From SZUA-584 sp040768905 (GTDB taxonomy: Bacteria; Bacillota; Clostridia; Christensenellales; SZUA-584), in contig JAXGMA010000001.1 of NCBI GenBank assembly GCA_040768905.1, positions 1,612,001 to 1,676,000 on the forward strand: a stretch of DNA of 64,000 bases. Direction: 5' to 3'. Shown here one piece after another: positions 1 through 8,782 of the stretch. The notes below the pieces were generated by a model that worked only from the letters and a program-made list of their open reading frames with translations, made no database searches and had not been told where the DNA came from. Position 1 is the stretch's first letter, and the number at the start of each line of letters is the position of its first letter. Made by a program: the position numbers and the translations under genes.

Positions 1-373
1 CAAATTCAGCCTGTTTTTTCAACAGTTCGGATATGTGTTCCCGGTCTGATGAAGCTTTTAATTTTGAAAGAGTTCTCATTACTTTTTTGATAAGAAAATG
101 TTGATTTGCTTTTGTTGGTAAATTAATTTCTCCGCTGACTATTATGTTGAATAATTTATATATTTTAATCACCGGAAAAAAAATATATAATATAAAAAAT
201 ATATAGATTGCAAGAATGACAAATAAAACAGCTAATATTGCTATCAAAGACAGGCCCGCATTATTAAATAAAGAAGTATATATATTATATATACAGAAAA
301 TTATTAATGAACCCATTAATGTTGTTAAAAAACTTATTAAAAAGAGCCTTAAGCTATTGCTGATTTTCAACAT
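1..373 (-). CDS. Sensor histidine kinase, YesM-like (N-terminal part, cut by window edge)
   Basis: Reading the minus strand from an ATG at 373 gives an open frame to the window edge (124 codons). It starts MLKISNSLRLFLISF and has two hydrophobic stretches (about residues 8-27 and 37-68), then a charged region that could be a HAMP-like linker. A good ribosome binding site (AAGGCGGG) precedes the ATG, and the gene begins 9 bases after the stop of the response regulator at 383. This membrane topology behind a YesN-type regulator fits a YesM-family sensor kinase, but the kinase domain lies outside the window, so the family is inferred from position. The gene is very AT-rich. Confidence 0.6.
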   Translation of the reverse strand, partial: MLKISNSLRLFLISFLTTLMGSLIIFCIYNIYTSLFNNAGLSLIAILAVLFVILAIYIFFILYIFFPVIKIYKLFNIIVSGEINLPTKANQHFLIKKVMRTLSKLKASSDREHISELLKKQAEF

Positions 374-382
374 TTTCCCGCC

Positions 383-1993
383 TTATTTATATAATTTACG
401 ATATGAAGATGGTTTTACACCAACATTTTTTCTAAATAATTTAGTGAAATTTTTTATATCATTATAACCAACTTGTTGTGATATATCTAATATATTTAAT
501 CTTGTCGTACGTAATAAATTTTTTGCTGCATTGATACGAATATTTATCAGATAATCTGAAAACGTGACACCAACAACTTGTTTAAAGATTATCGAAAAAT
601 AGGAAGTGCTGTAATTAGCCAATGTAGCCACTTCATGTAATTTTATCGGTTTACTGTAATTTTCAGAAATGTATTGCTTAATCATCTGTATGGTTTTTGA
701 TCTCCCGGTGCTGATTTTCGAGAAAAAGTTCGCGAATAAAGATATTACAGCATCACAAAAAATATTAATTAATTCATCCAAAGAATTAGCATGATACAAT
801 TTTATATCAAGATCCTGAATAAAGGACGAGACCGCATCTCTTTCTTCATTCAGGTTGAAATAAACCATTAATATTATTTCCTTAATTTTATCAAGTAAAT
901 TTATTATAATCATTATATTGTTAATATTGTTTTTTGAAATTTGAGTTTGTAAGTCCAAAAACCAATTTTTGATCTCATTTTTATTATTTGTTTCAATATA
1001 GTTTATTAGGTTCTGTTTTTTATTATTTGTTAATATTTTTTCGATACTTTTATTATTAAAAGAATTATCTTTATAGGAAATAATCTTGTCATTACCTATA
1101 ATGATACGACTTTTAATTGTTATTATTGCAGCATTTAATGATCCAGTAATATTTGATATGTCCGTTTCAATACTGCCAAGCCCAAGTGTTATAATAGACG
1201 ACCCATAAGCATCGGCATATTTACATGCTTCTTTAAAAACAACTTTATGAATATTATTGCAGTTACTATTGCAATCAAAATTTAAAATACAGATAATATC
1301 ATAATCGGTATCATTTAGTATTAATTCATTTAATTGCTTTGAGTATATTGAGCTGATAACATCCGATAGCTTTTTCAACAATATTTTATCTTGAGAATTA
1401 CCAGCCCTGTTCAATTTTTTATCACACTTAAAAATCACGACCTGAAACTGGCCCGGTTTAAAATTACATAAATATTGTGTGTTGATAATATCTATGCTTG
1501 TGTTGTTAAAAAAATCCGGCTCAAATAACAAAGTGTTCATCAGACCGCTTCTTATTATTTCCCGATTATGCGTTAACTCACTGTTTATATATTGCTGTGC
1601 CTCTTGGCTTTTTAATTTTTCATAATATTGTTTGCTGATTTTTTCTAACGCTTCTATTAGATCTTCTTTTTTAATTGGCTTTAAAAGATAATGTTCAACT
1701 CCATATTTTATAGCCTTTTGAGCATATTCAAATTCCGCATAACCGCTGATAAGCATAAAACTTATATCTGGGTGAGAGTCCACTGTTTTTTTAATAAGCT
1801 CAATACCATTGAGCCCCGGCATTCGAATATCTGTTATCAAAACATCAGGGTTATGTTCTACTATTAAATCATACGCATCAATACCATTGGTAGCTACAGC
1901 TACGATCTCAAATCCCATCTCTTTCCAATCAATAATATTCAAGATCACCTGACAGACTTTGTATTCATCATCAACAATTATTACTTTTAGCAT
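383..1993 (-). CDS. Response regulator, YesN-like, with AraC-type DNA-binding domain
   Basis: A 536-residue two-component regulator. The receiver domain (about 1-120) shows the acidic pair in VDDE, the phospho-acceptor Asp in LITDIRMP and the conserved Lys in LLKPIKKE. A long middle region follows, and the last ~100 residues form an AraC/XylS double helix-turn-helix (IKLHEVATLANYSTSYFSII and a second helix pair near the end). The ATG at 1993 is preferred over the one 12 bases upstream because GGAGG lies 5 bases before it. The gene is co-transcribed with the partial sensor kinase downstream. Such pairs often sense sugars and control a neighbouring ABC transporter; here the inositol-type cluster at 3-11.5 kb is the natural candidate target, which is inference. 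Confidence 0.88.
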   Translation of the reverse strand: MLKVIIVDDEYKVCQVILNIIDWKEMGFEIVAVATNGIDAYDLIVEHNPDVLITDIRMPGLNGIELIKKTVDSHPDISFMLISGYAEFEYAQKAIKYGVEHYLLKPIKKEDLIEALEKISKQYYEKLKSQEAQQYINSELTHNREIIRSGLMNTLLFEPDFFNNTSIDIINTQYLCNFKPGQFQVVIFKCDKKLNRAGNSQDKILLKKLSDVISSIYSKQLNELILNDTDYDIICILNFDCNSNCNNIHKVVFKEACKYADAYGSSIITLGLGSIETDISNITGSLNAAIITIKSRIIIGNDKIISYKDNSFNNKSIEKILTNNKKQNLINYIETNNKNEIKNWFLDLQTQISKNNINNIMIIINLLDKIKEIILMVYFNLNEERDAVSSFIQDLDIKLYHANSLDELINIFCDAVISLFANFFSKISTGRSKTIQMIKQYISENYSKPIKLHEVATLANYSTSYFSIIFKQVVGVTFSDYLINIRINAAKNLLRTTRLNILDISQQVGYNDIKNFTKLFRKNVGVKPSSYRKLYK

Positions 1994-2028
1994 ATTAACC
2001 TCCATGAAATGCTAAGGAGAAATTGAAC

Positions 2029-2051
2029 AAAAAAGGGTATGCGCCCTTTTT
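2029..2051 (-). terminator. Hairpin with T-run just upstream of the response regulator
   Basis: An 8-bp perfect stem (AAAAAGGG / CCCTTTTT) with a 6-base loop. On the minus strand it is followed by a run of six T, the shape of an intrinsic terminator. It lies 36 bases before the response-regulator start, so it would stop read-through from the inositol operon or act as an attenuator for the two-component pair. Confidence 0.55.
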
Positions 2052-2876
2052 GCAAAAGGCGGGGAAAATCCAGTTTCTCAGAATAATGCTCCTGTTTATT
2101 GCCCTTCCCGGGCACCTCCTTAAAAAGGGCACATTTTTCACCGTAAAAAGCACAGGCCTTTGCGTCAACATCTGCCGGGCGCGCACATCATCGCCCTCAA
2201 CTCGTAGTTATAGGCGGTATTCTCAGCTAAAACTCTGTAACAGGCTTTGTTAAACCCAATGATCTTCTAATGGCGCGAAATGAGCACTGCATCTTAGCTT
2301 GAATTGCGCTTTTTGATATAGCATGCGGCAATACCATTTCCAGAGAGAGGCTCTTTCAGGGGGCGGCGGTATATAGTAATCAATTTTTAGTGTACAAATC
2401 CTTCATGATATCATTCAGGCCAAAATATCCGGGATTAATTTATGCGGCCTCAGCAACGGAACGTTTTCGCTTTAATGCTTGTATATACATGGCCGCTATA
2501 TTTCTATGGAAATACATCGTTACAAGTATGGATGCCCCTATGGCTTTCATTGAAAACGCCGCGAGTTCTATACTCTTTTTATTATATTATATATACTTTG
2601 CCTTTTCAATACAATACGAGCTTCAATCCGGATTTCGCTTGCAGAGCCGCACTACATATTGGATAGTAAACTCAGAATATATAATAAGCAGGGACTGGCT
2701 CGCGGAGTATTGTTGAATTGACAAAACAAGCATTTCCGGCTGAAAAAATGGTATGCGCACGCCATTATAAAGTCCAAGAAGAAGCAAAAAGTTTAGAGTC
2801 GAAGCACCGCGGCGCTTCGGACGTTTTTTCAAAATTTATTTGATACTGCTATAAACATTTATTATATCAGTCAAAT
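2052..2876. other. Gene-poor stretch between the two-component pair and the inositol operon
   Basis: About 825 bases without a convincing gene. A plus-strand frame at 2390-2716 (108 codons, moderately hydrophobic) and a minus-strand frame at 2623-2832 (69 codons) overlap; neither has a clear ribosome binding site or a recognisable family. A plus-strand terminator-like hairpin at 2800-2829 suggests a plus-strand transcript may end here. The stretch could be decayed coding DNA, an intergenic repeat or a small RNA locus. Confidence 0.4.
2800..2829 (+). terminator. Plus-strand terminator-like hairpin
   Basis: A stem CGAAGC / GCTTCG followed after four bases by six T residues (2824-2829). It lies downstream of the weak plus-strand frame at 2390-2716, which it could terminate. 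Confidence 0.4.
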
Positions 2877-2904
2877 CAGGGTAACCGGCTGACCAGTTAC
2901 CCTG
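2877..2904 (-). terminator. Hairpin downstream of the inositol operon
   Basis: A perfect 9-bp stem, CAGGGTAAC / GTTACCCTG, with a 10-base loop, about 110 bases past the DUF169 stop. It is placed to end the minus-strand operon, but no strong T-run follows, so it may be a weak terminator or a 3'-end stabilising hairpin. Confidence 0.45.
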
Positions 2905-3014
2905 ACTCGATTCTGAATTACCTCTTACTTCTTTAAAACGAATATGAACTAAGTACCGTAAATATTTTTCTGGAACGTCATCTTCTCATCGAAGTAATTG
3001 TTCGCCGTTGTTTC

Positions 3015-3791
3015 TTAATAACCTTCGAAAGCAGGGTTGGGGGTATGCGAAATATCTGCAAACGCGCTGTAAGGCGGCATAGGATAGGCAAGAAATTCTC
3101 TTCCGTTTCTTATGTTTTCCACTCCTTCGATTGCTTTCATTATTTCATCCACCGTAAGCGTCAATATCATTTCGTCATGAGGCAGCCCACCAAAAACCCG
3201 CTCGCCATTGCTGCCTATCGCAAGCCCCGGCTCCCCGGTCAATGCGGTTTTAATCCAGGAATCATTGCACGTCGATTCGCCGATAAATGAAAATTCCCTC
3301 TTCTTGTAATCGACGTTAATTGAGCCTGCCAGGACCCAGAAAGCTTGTTCCGGAGTAACATACATCAATATCCCATCCGGGTCATCAATGATTCCGCTTT
3401 CCAGCGGAGCCACCGCAAATCCCTCATTCTTATCTCCATCCCATTCAGGCATGGCCTTATGATGCGCCTGCGCGCAAGGAAGGTTCTGGCTCCACCTGTT
3501 AAGATAGGGCATGGCGGAATACCATTTTTCATCCCTTTCCCTGAATCCATTCACACCGCGGCAATAGTCCGTATTGAAATTCTCATTAAGCAGCCCTACC
3601 GCTTGTCCCAGACTAACCGCTTGTCCCACAGCAAGACATGGAACATTTTGAATTGCCGGAATTTCTAGGCCTTTTACCGCAAGCAAGTCTTCCTTTTTCT
3701 TATAGTATTTGTATGCGACCGGCAGCGTCCGTAATCTGAAATGATACATTATTTTTTCGTGTATCTCTTCCCAGTTGTAATTTGCGCTCAT
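3015..3791 (-). CDS. DUF169 family protein
   Basis: A 258-residue soluble protein matching the DUF169 pattern as I know it: an N-terminal LRTLPVAYKYY-type segment, a Cys-containing central segment (NVPCLAVGQAV) and a second region around CAQAHHKAMP. The family has no established biochemical role that I can name. The ATG at 3791 has GGGGTG 6 bases upstream and is preferred over the GTG at 3800. It is the last gene of the inositol-type operon, 37 bases after the binding-protein stop. Membership of the operon suggests a role with the transported ligand or its breakdown, which is inference. Confidence 0.7.
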   Translation of the reverse strand: MSANYNWEEIHEKIMYHFRLRTLPVAYKYYKKKEDLLAVKGLEIPAIQNVPCLAVGQAVSLGQAVGLLNENFNTDYCRGVNGFRERDEKWYSAMPYLNRWSQNLPCAQAHHKAMPEWDGDKNEGFAVAPLESGIIDDPDGILMYVTPEQAFWVLAGSINVDYKKREFSFIGESTCNDSWIKTALTGEPGLAIGSNGERVFGGLPHDEMILTLTVDEIMKAIEGVENIRNGREFLAYPMPPYSAFADISHTPNPAFEGY

Positions 3792-3828
3792 TCTTTTCAC
3801 CCCTTTCCCCGAAAATGGCTGTAAGTCG

Positions 3829-4815
3829 TTAATTCAGATAATCCTCTGCGTTATCTGCTGTTATTGCTTCGAACGGAATTATGACTGATTTGTCATATGA
3901 TTCGCCATTTATCATACCAACAGCGACTTCGACCCCCATAGATGCCTGGCCTTTTGAATTCTGGAACACAGTCATGTCAAATGTTCCGTCGATGATCGCC
4001 TGCACCGCAGCTTGGTCTCCGTCCACGCCGCAGATGATAATATCATCCTTTTTCCCTGCAGCAAGAACGGCCTGCATTGCTCCCAAAGCCATAGAGTCAT
4101 TCTGCGCTATGATAGTATCAATTTCCGGATAGGTCTGAAGCCAGTCTTCAGTAATCCTCATACCTTCGTCTATCTGGGCTTTTCCGTCGTCTTCGGCCAC
4201 AACAACTGCATCGGGACATACATCAAGGAAAGATTCCTTAAGCCCCTTAGTACGGCCTACTTCAGCTGAGCATCCAATGGGAACATACAGAAGACCGATC
4301 TTGGCTACACCGCCTGTAGCTTCCTTCAACCACTCGCCTTGGATTCTACCTGCATCGACATCATCGGAACCGACGTACACATCATAGGCACTTTCGTCTT
4401 CGACAAGCATATTTACGCAAATTACAGGTATTCCTGCCTCCATTGCGGCCTTTGTACCAGGAGTTATGCCATTACTATCAACAGCGCTTATTAAAATCGC
4501 ATCATACTTGCTTGCAATCGCACTCTCAATCTGATCGAGCTGTTTGGTTATATCATTGTCAGCGTTAAATGCATCCAATACGACTCCTAATTCATCAGCT
4601 TTTGCTTTAGCTGCCTCTGTTAGAGCGGCTTGGAAGGTGTTGTTTGCCTGAGCTAGGAAAGCAATCCTGATGTCGGATTCTGCTACTTCTGTCGAGTCAG
4701 AAGTTGTGCTTGAGGAGCTTTCCGAATCGGCTTCCGATTCTGTACTTCCGCAGCCTGCAAGCACCATGATTAAAACACAGAGCAGAGCAAGTATCGTTAC
4801 AAGTCTCTTTTTCAT
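3829..4815 (-). CDS. Sugar-type ABC transporter substrate-binding lipoprotein
   Basis: A 328-residue binding protein with a lipoprotein signal peptide: basic start MKKR, hydrophobic core and lipobox LAGC at about residue 21. A Ser/Thr/Glu-rich linker follows, then a ribose/galactose-type periplasmic-binding fold (Peripla_BP_4 / PBP1 class) with motifs such as DAILISAVDSNG and IICGVDGDQAA. The ATG at 4815 was chosen because GGAGGAAAG lies just upstream; the longer frame to 4866 lacks a signal peptide at its start. It captures substrate outside the membrane for the permease and ATPase encoded upstream. Given iolG, iolD and iolB in the same operon, the ligand is probably inositol or a related polyol. 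Confidence 0.9.
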   Translation of the reverse strand: MKKRLVTILALLCVLIMVLAGCGSTESEADSESSSSTTSDSTEVAESDIRIAFLAQANNTFQAALTEAAKAKADELGVVLDAFNADNDITKQLDQIESAIASKYDAILISAVDSNGITPGTKAAMEAGIPVICVNMLVEDESAYDVYVGSDDVDAGRIQGEWLKEATGGVAKIGLLYVPIGCSAEVGRTKGLKESFLDVCPDAVVVAEDDGKAQIDEGMRITEDWLQTYPEIDTIIAQNDSMALGAMQAVLAAGKKDDIIICGVDGDQAAVQAIIDGTFDMTVFQNSKGQASMGVEVAVGMINGESYDKSVIIPFEAITADNAEDYLN

Positions 4816-4887
4816 TTTCTTTCCTCCATTATAATATTTATTATTTTTTACTTGACCTTTTATCAAGCAAAATCGCTTTTCATATTA

Positions 4888-5853
4888 TTATTTTTTACTT
4901 GTTCTTGTATCCAGTAAAACTGCAACGAAAATAATTACACCCTTAATAACCATCTGTGGATATGTGGTAATACTGAGAAGATTCATTCCGTTGCTAATTA
5001 TTCCGAGAATCAACGCGCCAACGATTGTACCACTTATTTTGTTGACCCCACCACTTAGAGAACAGCCACCGATGACAGCCGCGGCAATCGCATCCATTTC
5101 ATAGCCTTCGCCAGCTGCCGGCATTGCAGCCCCCACACGAAAAGTCAGCACAATCGATGCCACACCAGCAAGAAGACCACATAGTGTATGTGCAAGCACC
5201 CTAATTTTAAAAACATTGATTCCAGACAGTCTGGCTGCATCTTCGTTTCCACCAATGAAGTAAACATATCTGCCAAATTTCGTTTTATTCATGACAACAG
5301 CTATAACAATAGCCACAATTACCATAATATATACCGGAATCGGTACACCGAGAAAAAACCCCTGGCCAATTTGCAGGTATTCTTTTGGAAAATCTGTTAT
5401 GGGAAAACCGTTACAAAACATAAAGCTTAATCCTCTAGCTGCCTGAAGCATAGCAAGAGTCACAATAAATGACGGAATCTTAAACTTCGCAATCGCCACG
5501 CCGTTTAGAACGCCGAATGCAGCTCCCACCGCGATTCCAACAAAAATGACTGCAATCATCGGCGCCCCTGTCTTTGCTGTTAGAGCAACCAGTACACCAG
5601 CAACACCTACCACAGAACCTACAGATAAATCAAAGCTTCCTGTCGTCATAACGATCGTCATACCTGTCGCAAGAATCGCATTAACAGCGATCTGCTTAAG
5701 TAGGTTTGTGATATTTGTATAGGTGAAAAATGCTTCTGTGCGTAATACGGCCATCAAGGCAAATAAAATCACAAATACAAAGAAGATTTTATTTTCAATG
5801 ACAAATGTTTTGATACGTCTTCCTTTGTCTATTCCAAAAAAATTCGTTTCCAT
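4888..5853 (-). CDS. Sugar-type ABC transporter permease (RbsC family)
   Basis: A 321-residue integral membrane protein with the BPD_transp_2 / RbsC signature. The conserved segment MTTGSFDLSVGSVVG is near residue 75 and GYEMDAIAAAVIGGCSLSGG near residue 250, with about 8-10 hydrophobic segments overall. The ATG at 5853 has GAGG 9 bases upstream; an ATG at 5868 is also possible. The gene lies between the ATPase and binding-protein genes and would form the translocation channel, probably as a homodimer. Confidence 0.9.
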   Translation of the reverse strand: METNFFGIDKGRRIKTFVIENKIFFVFVILFALMAVLRTEAFFTYTNITNLLKQIAVNAILATGMTIVMTTGSFDLSVGSVVGVAGVLVALTAKTGAPMIAVIFVGIAVGAAFGVLNGVAIAKFKIPSFIVTLAMLQAARGLSFMFCNGFPITDFPKEYLQIGQGFFLGVPIPVYIMVIVAIVIAVVMNKTKFGRYVYFIGGNEDAARLSGINVFKIRVLAHTLCGLLAGVASIVLTFRVGAAMPAAGEGYEMDAIAAAVIGGCSLSGGVNKISGTIVGALILGIISNGMNLLSITTYPQMVIKGVIIFVAVLLDTRTSKK

Positions 5854-5872
5854 ATTTACCATCCTCATATTC

Positions 5873-7354
5873 TTAACTTGTAGCCATATGCATTATCTTT
5901 TCCTGAGTTGCATTAACTCTTGATATTTCACCGTTGATCTTTCCCCCACGAACAACAATTATCCGATCGCTCATTCCCAAAATTTCGGGCATTTCCGAGG
6001 ATATCATGATAACTGCCATTCCATTACACGCCAGTTCAGATATTAGCCTGTGTATTTCGGATTTTGAACCAACATCGATTCCTCTGGTAGGCTCATCCAG
6101 TATAAGCACTTTTGGATTGCATAAAAGCCATCTGGAAAGCACAACCTTCTGTTGGTTGCCGCCACTTAATGACTTTACTACCTGTTCCGGGCTAGACAGC
6201 TTTATGGAAATTCGCTGAATCATGGATTCAATCTTTTCCTTTTCTTTAAATTTGTTCACAAAAAATGATTTAGAATGAAATTTCAAATCCGTTATGGACA
6301 TATTTTCTTTGGATGAGCGGCAAAGAGCAAGCCCCATCAGCTTCCTATCCTCGGGCACCATCGCAAGGCCGTTTTTAATCGCATCCTCCGGTGAATGAAT
6401 GACAATTTCGGCACCATCCATGTAGATTTTCCCCGAATCAAGTTTGTCTCCGCTGAAAAGTGCCAACATAATTTCCGATCTGCCAGCGCCCATAAGCCCG
6501 GAAACACCTAATATCTCACCACTTCGAATCTCGAAAGACACATCCTCAAACAATCCTTTTTTTGTTATATGCTCCGCTTTAAACACGACATCGCCAATAT
6601 CAGACTTCTCTTTTGGATATAGACTCGTTAGCTCCCTCCCAACCATCAGAGAAATCAGCTTTTGCTCAGTCATATCTTCGATCATATAGCTACCTACGAA
6701 ATTACCATCTCGAAGAACTGTAACCGTATCAGAGATCTCAAACAGCTCATCAAGTTTATGCGAAATAATGATGACAGATACCTCTTTTGTTTTCAATATC
6801 CTTATTATTTCAAACAGTTTATCGGTCTCGCTTTCCGTTAAAGCCGATGTTGGTTCATCCATAATAATAAGGTCCGCGTTGTAAGAAATCGCACGAGCAA
6901 TTTCGATCATCTGCTTTTGAGCAACACTCAACGATGAGACTTTTTTTGTAATATCGATATCGAGCTTGAGCTCCTCTAATAGTTTTCTCGCCATGCTTCT
7001 AAGTTCTAAAAAATTAACGAACCCGCCGGCCACAGGCTCTCGCCCTATCCAAATATTTTCCGCAACTGTCATGTTCTCCGCAAGGCTAATTTCCTGATGG
7101 ATCATAGAAATCCCTTTTTCCAAAGCATCTCGGGGCTGTGCTGGTTTATAAGGCTCGCCCTTGTAAACCATCTCCCCGTTATTCGGGCGATGAACGCCAA
7201 GTATGATTTTCATCAAAGTCGATTTCCCGGCGCCGTTTTCACCGACCAGCGCATGCACTTCTCCTTTTTTAATCCGGATCTGTGCATCTTGAAGCGCATA
7301 TACCCCGTAAAAACTCTTTGAAATATTTGATGCTTCAAAAATATAATTTTCCAT
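5873..7354 (-). CDS. Sugar-type ABC transporter ATPase (RbsA/MglA family, two nucleotide-binding domains)
   Basis: A 493-residue protein with two ABC domains. Domain 1 has Walker A GENGAGKST, a degenerate signature LSVAQKQ and Walker B LIIMDEPTSAL. Domain 2 has the altered Walker A GLMGAGRSE typical of this family, a full signature LSGGNQQK and Walker B VLILDEPTRGID. Length and asymmetry are normal for RbsA/MglA/XylG proteins. The ATG at 7354 with AAGGA upstream is preferred to the GTG at 7357. It energises import through the permease encoded 19 bases downstream. Confidence 0.93.
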   Translation of the reverse strand: MENYIFEASNISKSFYGVYALQDAQIRIKKGEVHALVGENGAGKSTLMKIILGVHRPNNGEMVYKGEPYKPAQPRDALEKGISMIHQEISLAENMTVAENIWIGREPVAGGFVNFLELRSMARKLLEELKLDIDITKKVSSLSVAQKQMIEIARAISYNADLIIMDEPTSALTESETDKLFEIIRILKTKEVSVIIISHKLDELFEISDTVTVLRDGNFVGSYMIEDMTEQKLISLMVGRELTSLYPKEKSDIGDVVFKAEHITKKGLFEDVSFEIRSGEILGVSGLMGAGRSEIMLALFSGDKLDSGKIYMDGAEIVIHSPEDAIKNGLAMVPEDRKLMGLALCRSSKENMSITDLKFHSKSFFVNKFKEKEKIESMIQRISIKLSSPEQVVKSLSGGNQQKVVLSRWLLCNPKVLILDEPTRGIDVGSKSEIHRLISELACNGMAVIMISSEMPEILGMSDRIIVVRGGKINGEISRVNATQEKIMHMATS

Positions 7355-7390
7355 CACGTTTTCCTTCTTTTTACTCTCCGTTGACGATTG

Positions 7391-8404
7391 TCAGATCTTA
7401 GCGATTTTTTGCACCACTACAGGTCTCTGTTCCTTCATAGATTTCGTAGCAGCAAGTCCGATGAGGATTGGCTGCAACCCGTCATAACCATTGACCGGGA
7501 CATCTTGCTCGTTGTTTACCGCATCGACAAACGTCTGCATTTCAGCAGCATATGCCATCTCATAGCGTACACGGAACGGACGTATCGGGTTGTCGCTGAC
7601 CTTGCCGTCCGAATTCATATATTCTACGGCCGTTTCCGTATCATTTTTTGCATTCAGACATCCTTTGGAACCGAACACTTCGACTCTCTGATCGTGTCCA
7701 TACACTGCCTTACGGCTATTATCGATAATCCCAACTGCGCCATTTGCAAATTTTAAAACCGCAACTGCTGTATCAACATCCCCAGCCTCACCAATAGCTG
7801 AATCGATCAGAACGCCTCCGTTTGCATAAACCTCTATGACTTCACTGCCCGCGAGGTAGCGCGCCATATCGAAATCATGAATCATCATGTCAAGAAAAAT
7901 CCCGCCTGACACTTTAATGTACGGAATCGGAGGCGGAGCAGGATCTCTCGACGTCACTTTGACAATCTGGACGTCTCCAATTTTATCGTCTTTTACCATA
8001 TCGCGGACTTTCTTAAAATTGTGATCGAACCTTCGGTTGAAGCCAATCTGAAGCTTCACGCCGCATTCCTTGACTACTTTCAACGCCGCAACAATTTGTT
8101 CAACATCAAAGCTGATCGGTTTTTCACAGAAAATCTGTTTACCCGCTCTTGCGGCTTCCATTATAATCTGCGTATGCGTATCGGTAGAAGAGCATATCAC
8201 AACTGCTTTGATATCAGGGTCACGCAAGATATCTTGATAATCTTTTGTCACAATGCCAACTCCGATATCTTCTGCCCATTTTACAGTTTCTTCGTTTAAA
8301 TAAGGTTCTGCGATAGTCTTAATTTTTGCATCCGTAATGTGCTTGGTGATGATCTCGGCGTGAATTTTACCGATTCGACCGGCGCCAATAATTCCTAACA
8401 TCAT
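7391..8404 (-). CDS. iolG: Inositol 2-dehydrogenase
   Basis: A 337-residue NAD(P)-dependent oxidoreductase of the Gfo/Idh/MocA family. The nucleotide-binding motif GIIGAGRIGKIH is at the N-terminus, the catalytic Lys is in CEKPIS near residue 95, and DMMIHDFDMARY carries the family's active-site His/Asp region. Sequence features such as GFNRRFDHNF and PYIKVSGGIFLDM match IolG, which oxidises myo-inositol to 2-keto-myo-inositol (scyllo-inosose), the first step of inositol breakdown. The ATG at 8404 has GGAGG 8 bases upstream. Linkage to iolD, iolB and a sugar ABC transporter supports the call. A relative acting on another cyclitol is possible. Confidence 0.87.
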   Translation of the reverse strand: MMLGIIGAGRIGKIHAEIITKHITDAKIKTIAEPYLNEETVKWAEDIGVGIVTKDYQDILRDPDIKAVVICSSTDTHTQIIMEAARAGKQIFCEKPISFDVEQIVAALKVVKECGVKLQIGFNRRFDHNFKKVRDMVKDDKIGDVQIVKVTSRDPAPPPIPYIKVSGGIFLDMMIHDFDMARYLAGSEVIEVYANGGVLIDSAIGEAGDVDTAVAVLKFANGAVGIIDNSRKAVYGHDQRVEVFGSKGCLNAKNDTETAVEYMNSDGKVSDNPIRPFRVRYEMAYAAEMQTFVDAVNNEQDVPVNGYDGLQPILIGLAATKSMKEQRPVVVQKIAKI

Positions 8405-8494
8405 TGTCAATACCTCCATAAAATTCTATTTATGCTCAATATTACACTAACCTTAACCCAGCGGCCTTCCTTCGCTGATTTCTCCGTCGCGCCA

Positions 8495-8687
8495 CTATGA
8501 AAACTCAGACCCTTCGTGCTTCTTTGATATCGACGATGCGCTGTCCATCAATTTCTGCAGACCGATGCGCGGCGCTTCTGGCCGCCCACCCCGAGCCTGA
8601 CTGCGGAGAGCACGAGCTATTGTCATAAATTATCATTTCGTCGGCAGCCATATCCCCAAAACAGTCTGTCGTGATTCCTAATTTCAT
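8495..8687 (-). pseudogene. Remnant of a TIM-barrel sugar-phosphate isomerase/epimerase (IolE/IolI-like)
   Basis: The minus-strand frame starts with a good N-terminus, MKLGITTDCFGDMAADEMI, as in xylose-isomerase-like TIM-barrel proteins that accompany iolG and iolD. The similarity then stops, and the frame ends at 8505 after only 60 codons. A second frame over the same DNA (to a stop at 8495) ends with GLQKLMDSASSISKK, which looks like a plausible C-terminus of such a protein. This fits a large internal deletion joining the two ends out of frame, leaving ~190 bp of a gene normally ~850 bp long. It sits between iolD and iolG, where iolE or iolI would be expected. Confidence 0.5.
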
Positions 8688-8782
8688 TTTTTATTTCTCC
8701 AATAGTATATAAAAGGTCTTTGATCGTCCAGAACGAAAAACGAGTGCCTCAGCCATCCTGAGTTCTTCGGACAAAGGAGGAT

